Shown here one piece after another: positions 52,031-64,000 of a DNA stretch of 64,000 bases. The stretch's first letter is position 1, and the number at the start of each line of letters is the position of its first letter. The notes below the pieces were generated by a model that searched no databases, was not told the DNA's origin, and saw nothing but the letters and a program-made list of their open reading frames with translations. Origin of the DNA: Agelaius tricolor. Taxonomy: Eukaryota > Chordata > Aves > Passeriformes > Icteridae. The translations under genes and the position numbers were made by a program. The DNA lies in NCBI GenBank assembly GCA_023055355.1, contig JALJCS010000053.1, positions 2,242,501-2,306,500 on the forward strand, given 5' to 3'.

Positions 52031-55000
52031 CCTATAATCATCTGTTTTCCTCCCAAAGACTCCTATTTTTCTTACCAGGGATCTGCCTCAGGCCATGTAG
52101 CTCACATATTTCCAAGTCCTAAAATTAGATGCAAGACCGTTCACCACAGCTGTTCTATGTGCAGCATGCAGGTCTTGGCTACATCTGTGGTTTACCACAG
52201 CAATCTCCAAACTTCTGCAATTGCAAAAAAAATTTGAGATGTCCACCCCACCTTCCCAAGGTACCACCATCCTAACACATTATGCAACTTGTAAAACATA
52301 CAGAAAAATAAAAACTGTAAGCTGGAGATGAAATAAACATAGTTTTAAAATTTATTAATAGCACAAACCCACATTTTTCCACACCTCAGGGGAGTGTTTT
52401 ATGCACCCCTTGATGTGCATGCACCCTGCTTTGGAGACCACTGGTTTAATAGACCACAGACAGAGCCTGAGAATCTCTCCTGACCTAAATATGCTTTTAT
52501 TTGGCACATGGCCTTTCTCCCAACATAACTCTCACATTTTAATATTACTTTTAAAGCTTGCAGAAGCCAATGTGCCTCCTCAGAACCATGATTTGTGGCT
52601 GCAGGGGATACATCTAACTCTGCTTTTATAGTCACCCACTGAGCAGCTGCAGGGAAAGCTTGCACAGCATTTTCTCATCCAGCCATGGCAAGGCAAATAC
52701 TTCATTTAAGAAATCCTTCAGAGCACATATTTTTATTTCAAGGGCCCAATTTCACAGGCAAGCCTGCTTAAAGTTTTGGGGTCAGCTCAGTAGTTTCATA
52801 GGGGACAACTTTCTCATTGCACCTTTATTTTTCTTCTTTTATTCCAGCAGCAAAGAGTTCTCCAAAATTCTCAATGAAGAATTTCAGCATCTCCTTAACA
52901 GGAACAGCAGAACTTGTGAACTTCTGCTCTTCTAAGTGAAGAACGGGTCAAGCCATAGGTCTCTGTCCACCCCACTGCATTGGCAACAGCTTGGGTGAGG
53001 CATTGCATTTTCTTAGTGCTGCACTCAAAACTTCCCACCTCAGCTCCACAATCTCACAATGGAGTTGCTTATAGGTTTTTTGATAATGCACAGAACTTTT
53101 AATTTATTTTGCTGCAAAACTGATCTTAAATTTTACTCTCTTCCAATTTACATGCTCTATCTCATCTTTCCTCTCTTGTTTTCTGTCCTTCAGCTTGCAA
53201 GTTTCTTGCCCTCTTTACCACTATTCCCCTGCACATCTGTTTCTTCACAGGACCGTAGTGTTTTTTCTGCCAGGTTTGCAACTTCCTGGACAATATCCAG
53301 GACAGTCCTGCAAGAATCAGGATTCTAAGAGTTGGTACCAATGTATAACCCACATCCCTAGGTGGCCTTTCTTTTCCAATGAAAAACAAGGAAGTGACCA
53401 TCTGGGGAGCTGCATGAGTAAGCTTCCACTTCCACTCTGATACTGTCATAACTCTAAGAGGATGTATACCTGTTTTCTGACCTCTCTCTTACAGATGTTC
53501 CTGGCTTTTCTATTCTTTATCCAGCTTTGCAGAAAAGTCTGCTCAAGGTAAAAATTAAAATAAAATTTCAGACCCAACTATATTGAGGGATTGAGATGAT
53601 GGGATTATAAGAACTGCACATTTCTTCTCAGAGCTTCCAGTGCAATCATGAGGTGTTGTATTATCCAACCTATAAAACCAGGCAACAGTCCTGTAATACA
53701 GCTCACTTTAACAGCCATCATTATGCATCTGCTTCCCATTTTCAGTGGAGAAGGAACAACCAACACCTGTGTGGCAGCTGGCATCTTGGCCAACAGAGCA
53801 GAGACTAACCCTGACTCCTCCAAAACAAAAAGGTGCTTTAGCCTGTCCACTTCTCCACAAAGGACATCCAAACTCTGCAGACCAGGTACCTGAGGGGCCC
53901 ATGAGACATTTTAATCCCCAGCTGGTCCCAGCTGCTCATCATTTAGAAGTGTCCAAGCACAGACCTTGTTGCTTCCCTGCACTGCCAGTGACAAGTACAT
54001 CCACTGGGAGATGCTTCTGCTCCTCCTGCAGTTGGATGCATTAATGATCCCTGCAGAGAGCACAGATGCCACAAAAATGGTCAAGCCTGGGTTCTTCAAA
54101 GCATTGGTGATCAAACTGTACAGTCACCAAAGGCAGAGACAACACTTCCATAAATAACAGAGTTCAGTAACAGCTAAGACTCTGTCTCAGTTTTACTAGA
54201 AATTCAGCTCTCAGCCTCCCAATCCCTGGATCAAAGGTTCCAGAGCTGTGTCTCCATGCATTGGTCAGGCCCTAAGAACAGCTGTAATTAAGAACTGTTA
54301 AAAAGAAGATCACTGGTTAACTACATTTGCAGGCTACATTCTGAACCAAGTGCTGCCTGTCCTCCTACAGCTGACAAAAAGCCACAGAAAGGCCAGACTG
54401 TGCATTCAATTTGTTCAGCAGTCACAGGCCCACCTAACCCACATTTCCCACTGCTTGGCAATCCACAGTGCACTGATCTGGTATTAATGAGTGTGCAACC
54501 ACTCTCTCAGTGTCAATGAACAGGAATTGGACCCAGAGGACCTCTCCCTGTATGCAGTAGCTGAACATTTTTACCTGCTCCTACCGACAAAACTGGAGAG
54601 TTTCCAAATCCCACCTCCTTGCACATCCTGGCACAAAGGAAAAAAGCCAGCAGGAAATTGACAGGGAGATGGATGACAGTGGGGAGGAGAAGATCCACTG
54701 TATTGAGTTTGGTCCCATGGAGAAAAGCTCTCACTAATAATGATTGGCGTTAAAGAGGCCCATGATAAGCAATAGAGCAGTTATCACAACAGGAGGCACT
54801 TGCTCATAAAAAAATGATTGTGACAGCTAAACACAGTCAGCTTCCCAAATGATGAGGAACATATGATAGTGTTTTCCAAGTATTTAGAAAGTCAAAATTT
54901 GCAGCTTTGTCCTGATGAGAGTTATTTCCAAAAGGATCTTTTCATTCCAGCGCTGTTTGCAAAGAGATATTTGAGCTCCAAAACACCAAACAACAGCTTC

Positions 55001-55437
55001 TAACAAAGAAATTGAAGTATTTAGGGTGCTGGTGATAACAAGTAGCAGGATGTAATCTAAGAAAGAGAAGTTGTGACAAGCATCAGATTTAATATATTAC
55101 GCATTCCTAGCATGGAAAATCTTGGAAATATTTCAGCACACTTGGAATTGTGACATCTTTTCCAGCCTTAATGACTGTATAATCTAGCTAAGCATACCAA
55201 TCATACCGAACCAGAGAGGGCAATGCTTGCTAACAGACACAAACTAACAGCCTTTTCCCACCTCTTAACCTGAGTGAACAGGCACATAGTTGACACCTCT
55301 CCCACTCTCAGTGGACATACAAATATATAAAAAATTAGAAAGTAACCATGTTAGCATCTCTCACAGAAAGCTGAAAGGGCTACCAACACCTTCTGTGTAT
55401 GGTTTTCATCACAGACATCCACATACATTACAATTCC

Positions 55438-55882
55438 AGCTCTGGGGTCCCCAGCCTGTTGAAATGAGACCAGAGGAGGCCACTATATTTATCAGAGCAC
55501 TGGTGCTCCTCTCCTATGAAGAAAGGCTGAGAGACCTGTGCCTCTTCAGCCTGGAGAAGAAAAGGCTTTGGACAGGCCTTTCATTACTTAAAGAGAGTAA
55601 TACAAGAGGGCTGGAGAGGGAATTTTCACAAGGACATGGAGTGGCAGGACAAGGGGCAATGACTTGAAGCTAATGGGGAGTAGATTTAGGTTTAGATCAG
55701 GTATTAGGAAGAAATCCTTCTCTGTGAGGCCCTAGCACAGGCTGCTCAGAGAGGCTGTGGACTCAACATCTCTAGAAGTGTCCAAGGCCAGGCAGGACAG
55801 GGCTTTGAGCAGCCTGGGATAGTGGAAGGTGTCCCTGAGCTTTACAGTTCCTTCCAGCTGTAACAGTTCTGTGATTCCACAT
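55438..55882 (+). mobile_element. CR1 LINE 3' fragment, about 0.45 kb
   Basis: Sense-strand CR1 beginning at CTCTGGGGTCCCCAGC. It continues through CAGAGGAGGCCACTATATTT, CTCCTATGAAGAAAGGCTGA, AGGACAAGGGGCAATGACTT and GGTATTAGGAAGAAATCCTT, ending at TTCCTTCCAGCTGTAACAGTTCTGTGATTC. It is 5'-truncated and non-coding now. The overlapping 125-codon frame at 55290-55667 merely runs through it and is not a gene. Confidence 0.92.
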
Positions 55883-56837
55883 GGTGCAAATAAACCCCAC
55901 AGTGAGTTTAAAACATCTGCAAATATACTCTCCCAAGCTAATACTTGACAATGCTTTTTCAAATTATCTTTGAGTCTCTCTCAGTGATGATTTGTGGACA
56001 TAGCAGGATGTACAGAAAATCAGAAAACTTAAAGATGTAGTTAGAAGCAGTTCCATGATGTTTGCACCAATAGCTGAACAGTCTGCATGCTGCCAGTGTC
56101 TGCCAGTGACTTCACTTGGGTGAGATTTCCCATTTTCTTTTTATCAAGACATTGCTGTCAGAGGAATAAAATTCATTCCACTGTTAAACTAGCATGTTCC
56201 TTATCATCAGGCAAGGTTTCATAACAGGCAGGAAAAGACAATTTGATTTATGTATCTCTCTGTCCAGAATTGTTCTCAGAGGAAGTCCTAATCTGTACTA
56301 TCTAGAAAGAAAGAGACAAAAATAAAACATTTGCAATACATAGAACTTCTTCAGAAGGGCTCCTCATGGACCTTAGACAATTTTAGCTCATCATTCTTAT
56401 GTGAAAACATAACTAAAAATCAACACGAGTGGTACCAGCAGGATGCATTCCTTTGAACAAAACTTCAGCTTCTGAAGTTTGTGCAGTCTGAACCAGTCAG
56501 ACGCCAAAGGCAGTCACAACTTCTGTCTTTGGCATTACCTTTTGTTGCACCTTCTCTAAGGTCACAGCAACAACTGATAGAAATGTGCCACAAAAGTCAG
56601 ACAGGCTTTAAAAAAAGGCCTCTAATTCCCTACAGATGTGTTTGCTTGTTGAGGGTAAGTATGACTGGAATAAACTCTGATCAAAAGAAGTTTGCATTTC
56701 TCTGAACATTGCTTTCCCTGGAATAATCCAGCAGATTGTTGCCAGTCCAGGTAACCCACCAAAATAATCTGAAGACAAATTAAGTTCTAGAAGCTGTTTT
56801 CGAAAATTCCTGTGACTGCTAACAGTCAGTCAGCCCT

Positions 56838-56889
56838 TTTCAATATCACTAACCCAAATCATATTTCAATATCACTAACCCATATCATA
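56838..56889 (+). repeat. 26-bp tandem duplication
   Basis: TTTCAATATCACTAACCC(A/T)AATCATA-type unit repeated twice, 56838-56863 and 56864-56889, differing at one base. A recent local duplication. Confidence 0.9.
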
Positions 56890-57744
56890 AGAGCACCTAG
56901 GACATTGCAGGAACCAACTGCACATGTTTGCTGAGGAGAGAAGCCAAACCTTGTAGCTAAACCCTGAGTGAGCTCTCTGTTAACACACAGACTAATAATG
57001 GATCTAACAAAGCTCATCTGAATGCTTGGGTCAGTTTGATTCTTCTGACAGGGACATAATCTCTGCATGGACCAAAAGCAAGCAGAGGCCTGTCAGAAAA
57101 AAACATTTTCAGAAGGAGTGTTGCAACAAAACTATTGAGATTTGCATGAGGAAAACATGAATCTGAGTGAGTGGAGGGAAGAGGGAAGAAGATAGGGAAA
57201 ATGCCAGAAGAAACAGCAGACAAAGGGTTAAAAAGAAAGGCATGCATTGATCACCAGAGCAGTACAAGAAAAGTTCCACTGAAACAGAAAAGATAAGCTG
57301 CCAAGACAGTGAAGAACACATCTGGAAATGTAAGATATTGTGATAAGGAAAACTTTTGAACTGTGAAATTCAATAACTTTGCACGAGGCTTGAAAGACTG
57401 TAGAAAAGGTGAAATGAAATATAATGAAGGGCAAGATCCACACTAGCATGCACTGCTAGACTACAAAATAAACGTGGGTCTAAACCCCACTCACAACTGC
57501 CAGCCAAGCAGAGTCCCAGAGATGCAGCAGGGCTCCACCTTGAACTTGATCACCTCCCCAGTTCACACCTGAACTTTAAAACACTCATTATCAAGAGGAT
57601 ACAAACGTGCCTTAGTCAATGGCCCACTACAGAGAAAGGGCTCTGCTATTAAACTGATTGAAACCATGCACACTAAAAACAAACTCCAAACTCATCTCGG
57701 CAAATTTTAATAAATCCACAAGATTGGATGTAATTCAGTGAATA

Positions 57745-58562
57745 CAGGTAACACCAAGATGAGTGATGAGGCTGACAGGCCTGAAGGGCAGAATGCCATC
57801 CAAGGGACCTGGACAAGCTCAGGAAATGGGCCCTTGGGAATCTCATCAAGGTCTCCAAGGCCAAATACAGAATGCTGCTCCTTGGTCAGGTCAGTCCCAC
57901 AGAACAGACTGAGAGCAGCCCAGAGGAGAAAAGACTTGGGGGTACTGGGGGACAGGAGGCAGGACATGACCTAGCAATAGGTGCTGGCAGCTCAGTTGTG
58001 TCCTGGGCTGCATCCAAAGCACTGTGGGCAGCAGAGGATGAAGGGGATTCTGCCCCTTGGCCCCAGTCTGGTGAGACCCCACCTGCAGAGCTGCCTCAAG
58101 CTCTGGGGTCCCAGCACAGCAGAGATGTGAACCTGCCCCAGTGAGTCCACTAAGATGCTCAGAGGGCTGGAGCCCCTCTCCTATGGAGAAAGGCTGAGAG
58201 AGTTGGGATTGTTCAGCCTGAAGAAGAGCAGGCACCAGGGAGACCTTATTGTCACCTTTCTATAAGAAAGATGGGGACAAACATTTTAGTTGACATAAGA
58301 AAAGGGACAGTGGTTTTAAAGGGAAGGAGGGTCAATTTACATTAGATATTAGAAAGAAATTATTTTACAATGAAGGTGGTGAAACAGTGGCACAGATTGC
58401 TCAGAGAGGTGGTGGGTGCCCCGTCCTGGACTTACATTCAAGGTAAGGCTGGGCAGGGCTCTGAGCATCCTGATCTGTAAGATATCTGTGCCCATGGCAG
58501 GGGAGTTGAACTAGAGGGCCTTGGAAGGTCCCTTCCAGCTCAAACCATTTGATGATTCTACA
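57745..58562 (+). mobile_element. CR1 LINE fragment, about 0.8 kb, with 3' end
   Basis: Sense-strand CR1. It starts within the reverse transcriptase C-terminal region (a degenerate match to the usual 'DLDxLEKWA...' stretch, then KDLGVLGD at about 57930) and continues through CTGGGCTGCATCCAAAGC. It runs on past CTCCTATGGAGAAAGGCTGA and ATTAGATATTAGAAAGAAAT, ending in CCTTCCAGCTCAAACCATTTGATGATTCTA, the classic CR1 3' terminus. The frame is broken by many substitutions and indels; it is 5'-truncated and dead. ORFs here on both strands are by-products of the element. Confidence 0.93.
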
Positions 58563-60547
58563 AAGATAACAAGCAGCTTGAAAAAGAAATTCAAAGTACA
58601 ATTGCAGAACCAAGGTACTGATGGCTTGCCATCATCTCTTCTTCTTGATAAAGACTGAGGCCACTAACCAAAAGACTCAGAGGGTCATCAGGCCAGTATG
58701 CAGGAGAAAGGGGCAGGTACTGGCAACTCTATGTAACAATTTTGCTTGATGGATGAAAGGGAATTACTTGAAAAAAAAAGCAGATAACTTGCACTGCTCA
58801 CATAATTTCTACCAGAGTAGCAGCTGGTGTGTGTTGACTAAAGGGTTAAGACAGATTAGAAAATAACCTCTTGGCTCTGCTTAAGAGGTATATTTCCTAT
58901 ATACTACATATAGGCTGCAGAAGGACAAGAGGAAACAACCCATTATTTGATTAACTTAAAAAAAATATCAGTCTGAAATGGTTATTCCTTTTCAACTTCT
59001 CTGAATTCCTTCCAGAGTTACTAGTCACAGAATATTTCACTAACTGGGGTGATGGAGTTTGGTAATACCCAGCACCTTATATTATTTCCCATCATATTTT
59101 AACTTGATCTCACCTCACTAATTTTGTCTTCAATTTGAATGTGTTCTCTTCTCCACTGCATTTTCCACACCACTTTTTGTTTGGTTGATGTTACTGATTT
59201 TGCTCCTTAAGTCACGAAACCTGATGATTATACATAAACCAAAATATTTTAGAACAGCTTTAAAATGGGACTTTCAAGGACCCCTGGGTAAGAAGTGACA
59301 AACTACATATATGCAGTCTAAAATCATGGGAGAGCATAATAAGAGCTTACAATATTTACTTGAAAACTATTATTTTTAAGTTAATACTCCTCAATTGATA
59401 ATTTCCTGGGTTTTTCTAGCTTTTGGAATGCATACCTTCCTATCACAAAGCTTTTCAATGAAAGCATTGTGAGTGGAACTTCAACAAAAATCAAAACAGA
59501 GACAGGGATTATGTGGCCACCGGACACTGGGAACAAAGGCTTTAAGGCAAGCATGAAATATAATTCTAAAAACTCATTTTGTACAACCTTATCATCAACA
59601 CAAGATGCTCTGCACATGTTCTTTGGAGACCACAAGAATGGAAATGCTTTCATTTCCTTCTGGGTGGTAGCAGATCTCTGCCCATCCTTCAGTGGATGTA
59701 ATGCAGGAAGGCTTTTTTCTTCTGTTTCTGAAGGCATAATAGTGCCAATAGAAATGCTTTTGTGAGAGCAGTTTTTTTTCACCAGCCCCACACTCAAAGA
59801 AAAATAGTGCACACAGATAAGAATATCTGTTAAAAACCACTTTCACAAATGACATTTTCTTTTGAGACACTGCAGGATATGGGCTGAAGAGAAGAGGCTG
59901 CCTGATTTTAAACCATTGGAGTGAAATATGATTGTTACTGTTTACCCAAACATCAAGTGCCTTCACTCTCTCATTCACATTTACCAAGATGGAATCTGAC
60001 TACAAAACCTGCCATCCTCCAGGTATTACGACAATCACAAAGGTGAAGGGGAAGGAAAACTTTAGGAGGGAAGAGGTGGGAATGAGAGTCCACTTGCTAT
60101 CATGATCCAGTAGTAGAATAACAGATGGAAAATAAGTCTCTTACCCAGAAAATCTTATAAAGGTATCCTTTATTCACACACAGACCAATAAATCCATGGT
60201 GTGAAGGAAAAATAATTTAAAATCAGTACAAATTTCTGGGAACAGATGCCTTTGTTTCACCTTCAATTTGGATAAGCTTAATAAAATTTAAAAAATGCCA
60301 TGCTCTAAACCAAAAGAAAGAAAAAGCACACAGAAATAAATGATTGTGTCACCATCACAACCTTCACTGGCCTATACCACAGAGCCTTCTCAGGCTGAAA
60401 ACACTGATCTCTGATCCTTGAAACAATGTGCTAAATGCTGCTGTTCAGTTAGTTGCCTCCTACACTGCCAGTGAAAAAAAAAATAGGTGACAGCAACCAA
60501 CTAGTTGTCAATTTTAAAATTGCAGCAGTTACATTTTCTTTGCTCAC

Positions 60548-60573
60548 TTTTTTTTTTTTTCCTTTTTCTTTTT
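60548..60573 (+). repeat. Poly-pyrimidine tract
   Basis: A run of T interrupted only by CC and C, ending TTTTTAG. It resembles an acceptor on the plus strand but has no recognisable exon after it. Confidence 0.7.
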
Positions 60574-63500
60574 AGGTGCAAGCGTAGAATATGTGTAAGT
60601 GTAGGCTTGCACTGAGACTGCGAAATGTCCTCCCCAGGGCCATGAAGACACTTCACCTAAAATTAGATAATGTAAAATAGCAGAGAACATGCTGCAATTA
60701 CATAGAGCCATTAAAGCTCAGAAGAATTTAACTCTGCAAAGGCATTCTTTTCAAAACCAGAACTTTTCAAGAAAAAGCCGTTTGGAATTTCAAAACCTTT
60801 TTCACTATACTGAGGTGATGGAGTGCATGTTTTGTGTGTGCTTGTCAGAGGAAGAAAGAGAAGAAAGAAGTCAGAGGTAAAAAGAACTCAAACTTCTGGA
60901 AGCTATTGTTTTTGAATGAGTTAATTCGATTTTCAGCATGAACACTTTTAAATTTGCTACCACTTAAAGCCTTCTTAATAAGCTAAAACCCCCAAAAACA
61001 ACAAAACAAAAAATTGAAAGATCGTTCACACTCTAACTTTCAAAATTAAACATTTAAGGATAGTTTTTACCTCCTCCTTTTTCTCCCACTTTCTTTTTGA
61101 GAGTTTAAGCTTCTTATCTGTGGATCAGCAGTTTTTTCTGATGATGTCAAATACCAATTTTTCCACATTTCTCCTTATCTCTTTCAGTTTAAATATTTGG
61201 GACTTCACAGCTTCTCAAAACCAAGCACAGCCCAGTAAACCTTTGCATGGGTTGGTGAATGTCCGCTCTGTCTGTATTTAGCATTAATATTTTATCCTTA
61301 ACAGTTCCTTTCTAGGAAGCAGAGGGAGGGCTGCAAGAAAACCCCCAAAACAAATACACCCCAGAATTGCTTTCTAAAAGGGTAAGTTGTTCTGCAAGTG
61401 TAGTTTTTACCAACTGAGAGGTTCTTCTGGCTGGTATTGATAAACCTCTCACCTTGCCTCAAAAGTCAGTGAAAAAGATTCCTTTTTTCGGCTGTTGAAG
61501 ATCATGACAAACACAGAAAACAGCTCACCCTTCCCCAGGCATAGTGTATTCCCCCTTGCTATTGTGTGACAAGTGAAATTGAGGTTTTATACCTCTGGGA
61601 CCAGGTTTTAATTCTCTGCTTGTTCTATTCCTGTTGCAGTTCTCCTTGGAGAATTTGATTTGCTACTGCAAGTGAAATGCTATATCAAAAACAAACAAAG
61701 CCAAAACAAAAACTCCAAATATGCTACAAATTTTGGTCTTTCTAAGTACTCTTTAAATTAATATAAAGATCTTGTGTTTATTCCTAGGAATATTACTCCT
61801 GTATCACTGAAAATGGACTTCTTCCTTCTGTTCAGCTTGTCCTCCCTCCTCTGTTCCTCCTCTTTCCATCCCTCCATCTTCCACCTTTCCGTATTTTCTT
61901 CGGGTTGCACAAGCAAGTCACCAGTCTGCCCCACATCAAGGCAGCCCCTAGATTTTGGATGTAAACAAAGAAACCACAGAAGCCCAGTGCCCTTTGCCCA
62001 CCCTCTCTCTCTGACAGATGTATAACCTCAGGTGACTGCCATCCCTGCCTCACCGGCATGGCTATTGATGAGCCAAAGTCCAAATCGCTCTTCCCAGAGA
62101 TGGGCACAATGAGGTAATTTCCCTCATTTTTCACACCTTCACCTATCAGTTTCAGTTTTGTGGATCAAGGAGGCAAAAATGTCTGTTAAGCTCCCATTTC
62201 AGATAAAGCTCTCCAGCAATGGAAATCAGGCACCCTTTAAAGCAGTAGCTGTTTCTGATGACGAAATGGCAGGAAATGCAGCTATGGATTTGATTCCATA
62301 TCTATCCCAGAATTCTGGTTTTGCTTAGGACTCCAACCTGAACAATATATGAGGCCTAATTCTACACACAAAGGCAAATTACTCTCAGATACAGTAACAG
62401 CCAAGCTTCACATCCTTTTCCAACTTAAGGGTTTGCAGCAAGATAAAAGGCATCGAAATGCATTTCTCATAAGAATAACTATTCTATTAAACATATCCCT
62501 TTTTTGGCACTACACAGTTTTCTAATGCATGAAGTCTTGAATCTCTCACCTTGAGGGCACATTCAGAGTGGTGGTGAATATAAATTATTCCACTTCACAA
62601 GGAACCCAGATTCTCATTACTCTGCAGCTGGTGACAACCATTTTAACACCTACTATGATCCATACTATCAGCAAGGGAAACTGAGCACCTCTTAAAGAAT
62701 GAGTCCTGTGGGTTTTGCAAATGCACAGAAACCAAGCCCCTGTCCCAGAAGGAGAAACAAAATACAGGCTTGCCTGCAAGCAAATACACCCTCAAGGGCA
62801 GTATTTTAAAAATCAAAATGTGGAAACCTTTAAAGCAAATATTTACTTAAAGCAAACATCTCGCATATGATTCCTGTTTTCTGAAGCCACTCTGTAAATC
62901 CCAGGGGTCCATTTAACCAAGGTAGCATGAACCAAATGCTGGGCCATGTGGTGTGAACAGACGGGCACTGAGGCAACGTCAGGAGAACCTGCAGGAGCTT
63001 TAGCTCTGATCCTCAGCACAAAATACAGCCTCCCCCAAGATAAGAACCTTTAACATGGGACCTTAGGCCAGATCAGACTTGTAATCAAAGGATAATCTTT
63101 AAAGTAGAACACTAAAGTCTTTTTTAAAGAGGAAACTGCAAAATGTTCAGGAAGTGAAACTAGAAACTACCCTTCTAACGTACCCATCAGATTTGCTTTA
63201 TCATTAAGTGCTCAAAAGACAAGTATCTACATGCAAAAAAGGTGAATTCTTTACACTCAGTGAACTTGCAGCTCATCCAATTTGGTCTCAGAGAGGCACA
63301 GTATCTTTCTTTGATGAATTGCCAAAGATGAAGACTATTTTAGCAGGAATAAAGTGATAAGACTATTTAAAGTGGTAAAACAATTTCAGTTAACTGACAA
63401 AGTTACTTTATGTTAGTAATATTCGCTCCATCTCAGGAATAACTGAAAGGGCAAGAAAACAATTAGGAAAAAAGGAACTAGAATATTAAAGTGTGTTTCA

Positions 63501-64000
63501 GAGCAGATTTCAGAAAAGCAGTACAAAAAGTCTCACATGTAACATCAGATACTCCTGAGTAATGGGAATAAGATTGAAAAAACGGTTGATAGACTCACAA
63601 GGCCTCAGTTTTGCTTTTAAGAACTGCTGCACCCATGCAAGCTTGTGTATAAGTCCTTGGATAATTTAAATGTTTGTTACTTCTGCTCTCTTTTCCTCCA
63701 TGTCCCTCTGCACAACTTCTAAATCAGAGTCCTTCAAGCAACACAAGTCCTTATTTTAAAAAGTAACGGTGCTTTTTTTTAAGTATTTGCTATTACAATC
63801 AAGAATTAAAGGACAGTAATTGAGGATTCTGTTGGAGTGCCATTTTCAAAGCATGTTCATTTGCCAGTCATTAGCAATGGTGGTTTTTTTCCTACTGCTT
63901 TGTTTTCATTACCACATTCATAATTTTTCAAACTCCAGTCTGTATAGTAATGATTTCTGCACCTAATATACTCAGTGAAAACATATTTGCCTGAAGAGGT

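Larger units (their letters stand above)
40350..64000 (-). other. PLPPR1: PLPPR1 5' UTR intron (incomplete)
   Basis: Upstream of the acceptor at 40351-40350. Because an acceptor precedes the UTR, the transcript starts further upstream; no CpG island or recognisable non-coding first exon is visible here, so the promoter is probably beyond 64000. It contains two sizeable CR1 fragments (55438-55882 and 57745-58562), small tandem duplications and poly-purine or pyrimidine runs. An unassigned 215-codon ORF lies at 51383-52030. The remaining stretches show nothing I can identify. Confidence 0.75.

Noticed and set aside
55290..55667. 125-codon plus-strand open frame
   Set aside because: Most of it is the CR1 fragment starting at 55438; it does not follow a protein-coding frame of the element.
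57738..58235. Several 78-114-codon frames on both strands
   Set aside because: They are by-products of the CR1 copy at 57745-58562; only short pieces such as KDLGVLGD match CR1 reverse transcriptase.
59381..59812. 143-codon minus-strand open frame
   Set aside because: No recognisable domain, and a 98-codon plus-strand frame overlaps it almost fully (59469-59765); no splice sites or family match support a gene.
60548..60580. Plus-strand acceptor-like poly-pyrimidine tract ending TTTTTAG
   Set aside because: No exon-like sequence or coding frame of note follows.

Overview
This is a vertebrate, almost certainly bird, nuclear DNA window of about 40% GC. It lies inside one very large gene. The bird assignment rests on the interspersed repeats: nearly all the recognisable ones are CR1 LINE fragments, and no Alu, B1, L1 or other mammalian repeat was seen. 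The species cannot be fixed from the sequence.

The only gene I can support is PLPPR1 (phospholipid phosphatase-related protein 1, also LPPR1/PRG-3), on the minus strand. Two consecutive coding exons are present with intact splice sites. The first coding exon (coding part 40242-40304, with 45 nt of 5' UTR to 40349) encodes the 21-residue N-terminus. The second (8945-9133, 63 codons) encodes the rest of transmembrane segment 1, the first outer loop and the start of transmembrane segment 2. Together they give 84 uninterrupted residues. The rest of the window is intron: at least 23.6 kb upstream of the first coding exon (40350-64000), 31.1 kb between the exons (9134-40241), and at least 8.9 kb downstream (1-8944). 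Non-coding first exons, the promoter and the later coding exons are not visible here.

The introns hold about eleven CR1 fragments. The longest are 24795-25640 (minus) and 57745-58562 (plus), both carrying decayed remains of the reverse transcriptase C-terminus. There are also microsatellites, homopolymer tracts and several small tandem duplications. No rRNA, tRNA, CRISPR array, intact mobile element or second gene was found. Most open reading frames in the window are chance or lie in CR1.

Four non-coding structures stand out: a perfect 18-bp inverted repeat with a 5-nt loop (21494-21534); a 26-bp inverted repeat with a 64-nt spacer (29733-29848); two 50-bp elements 1.8 kb apart, each with a CTCF-like core (18431-18480 and 20200-20249); and a compact CpG-dense patch just 5' of the second coding exon, followed by an in-frame ATG whose readthrough peptide resembles the N-terminus of the paralogue PLPPR5. 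I found no convincing new multi-gene system; this is mostly ordinary intron.
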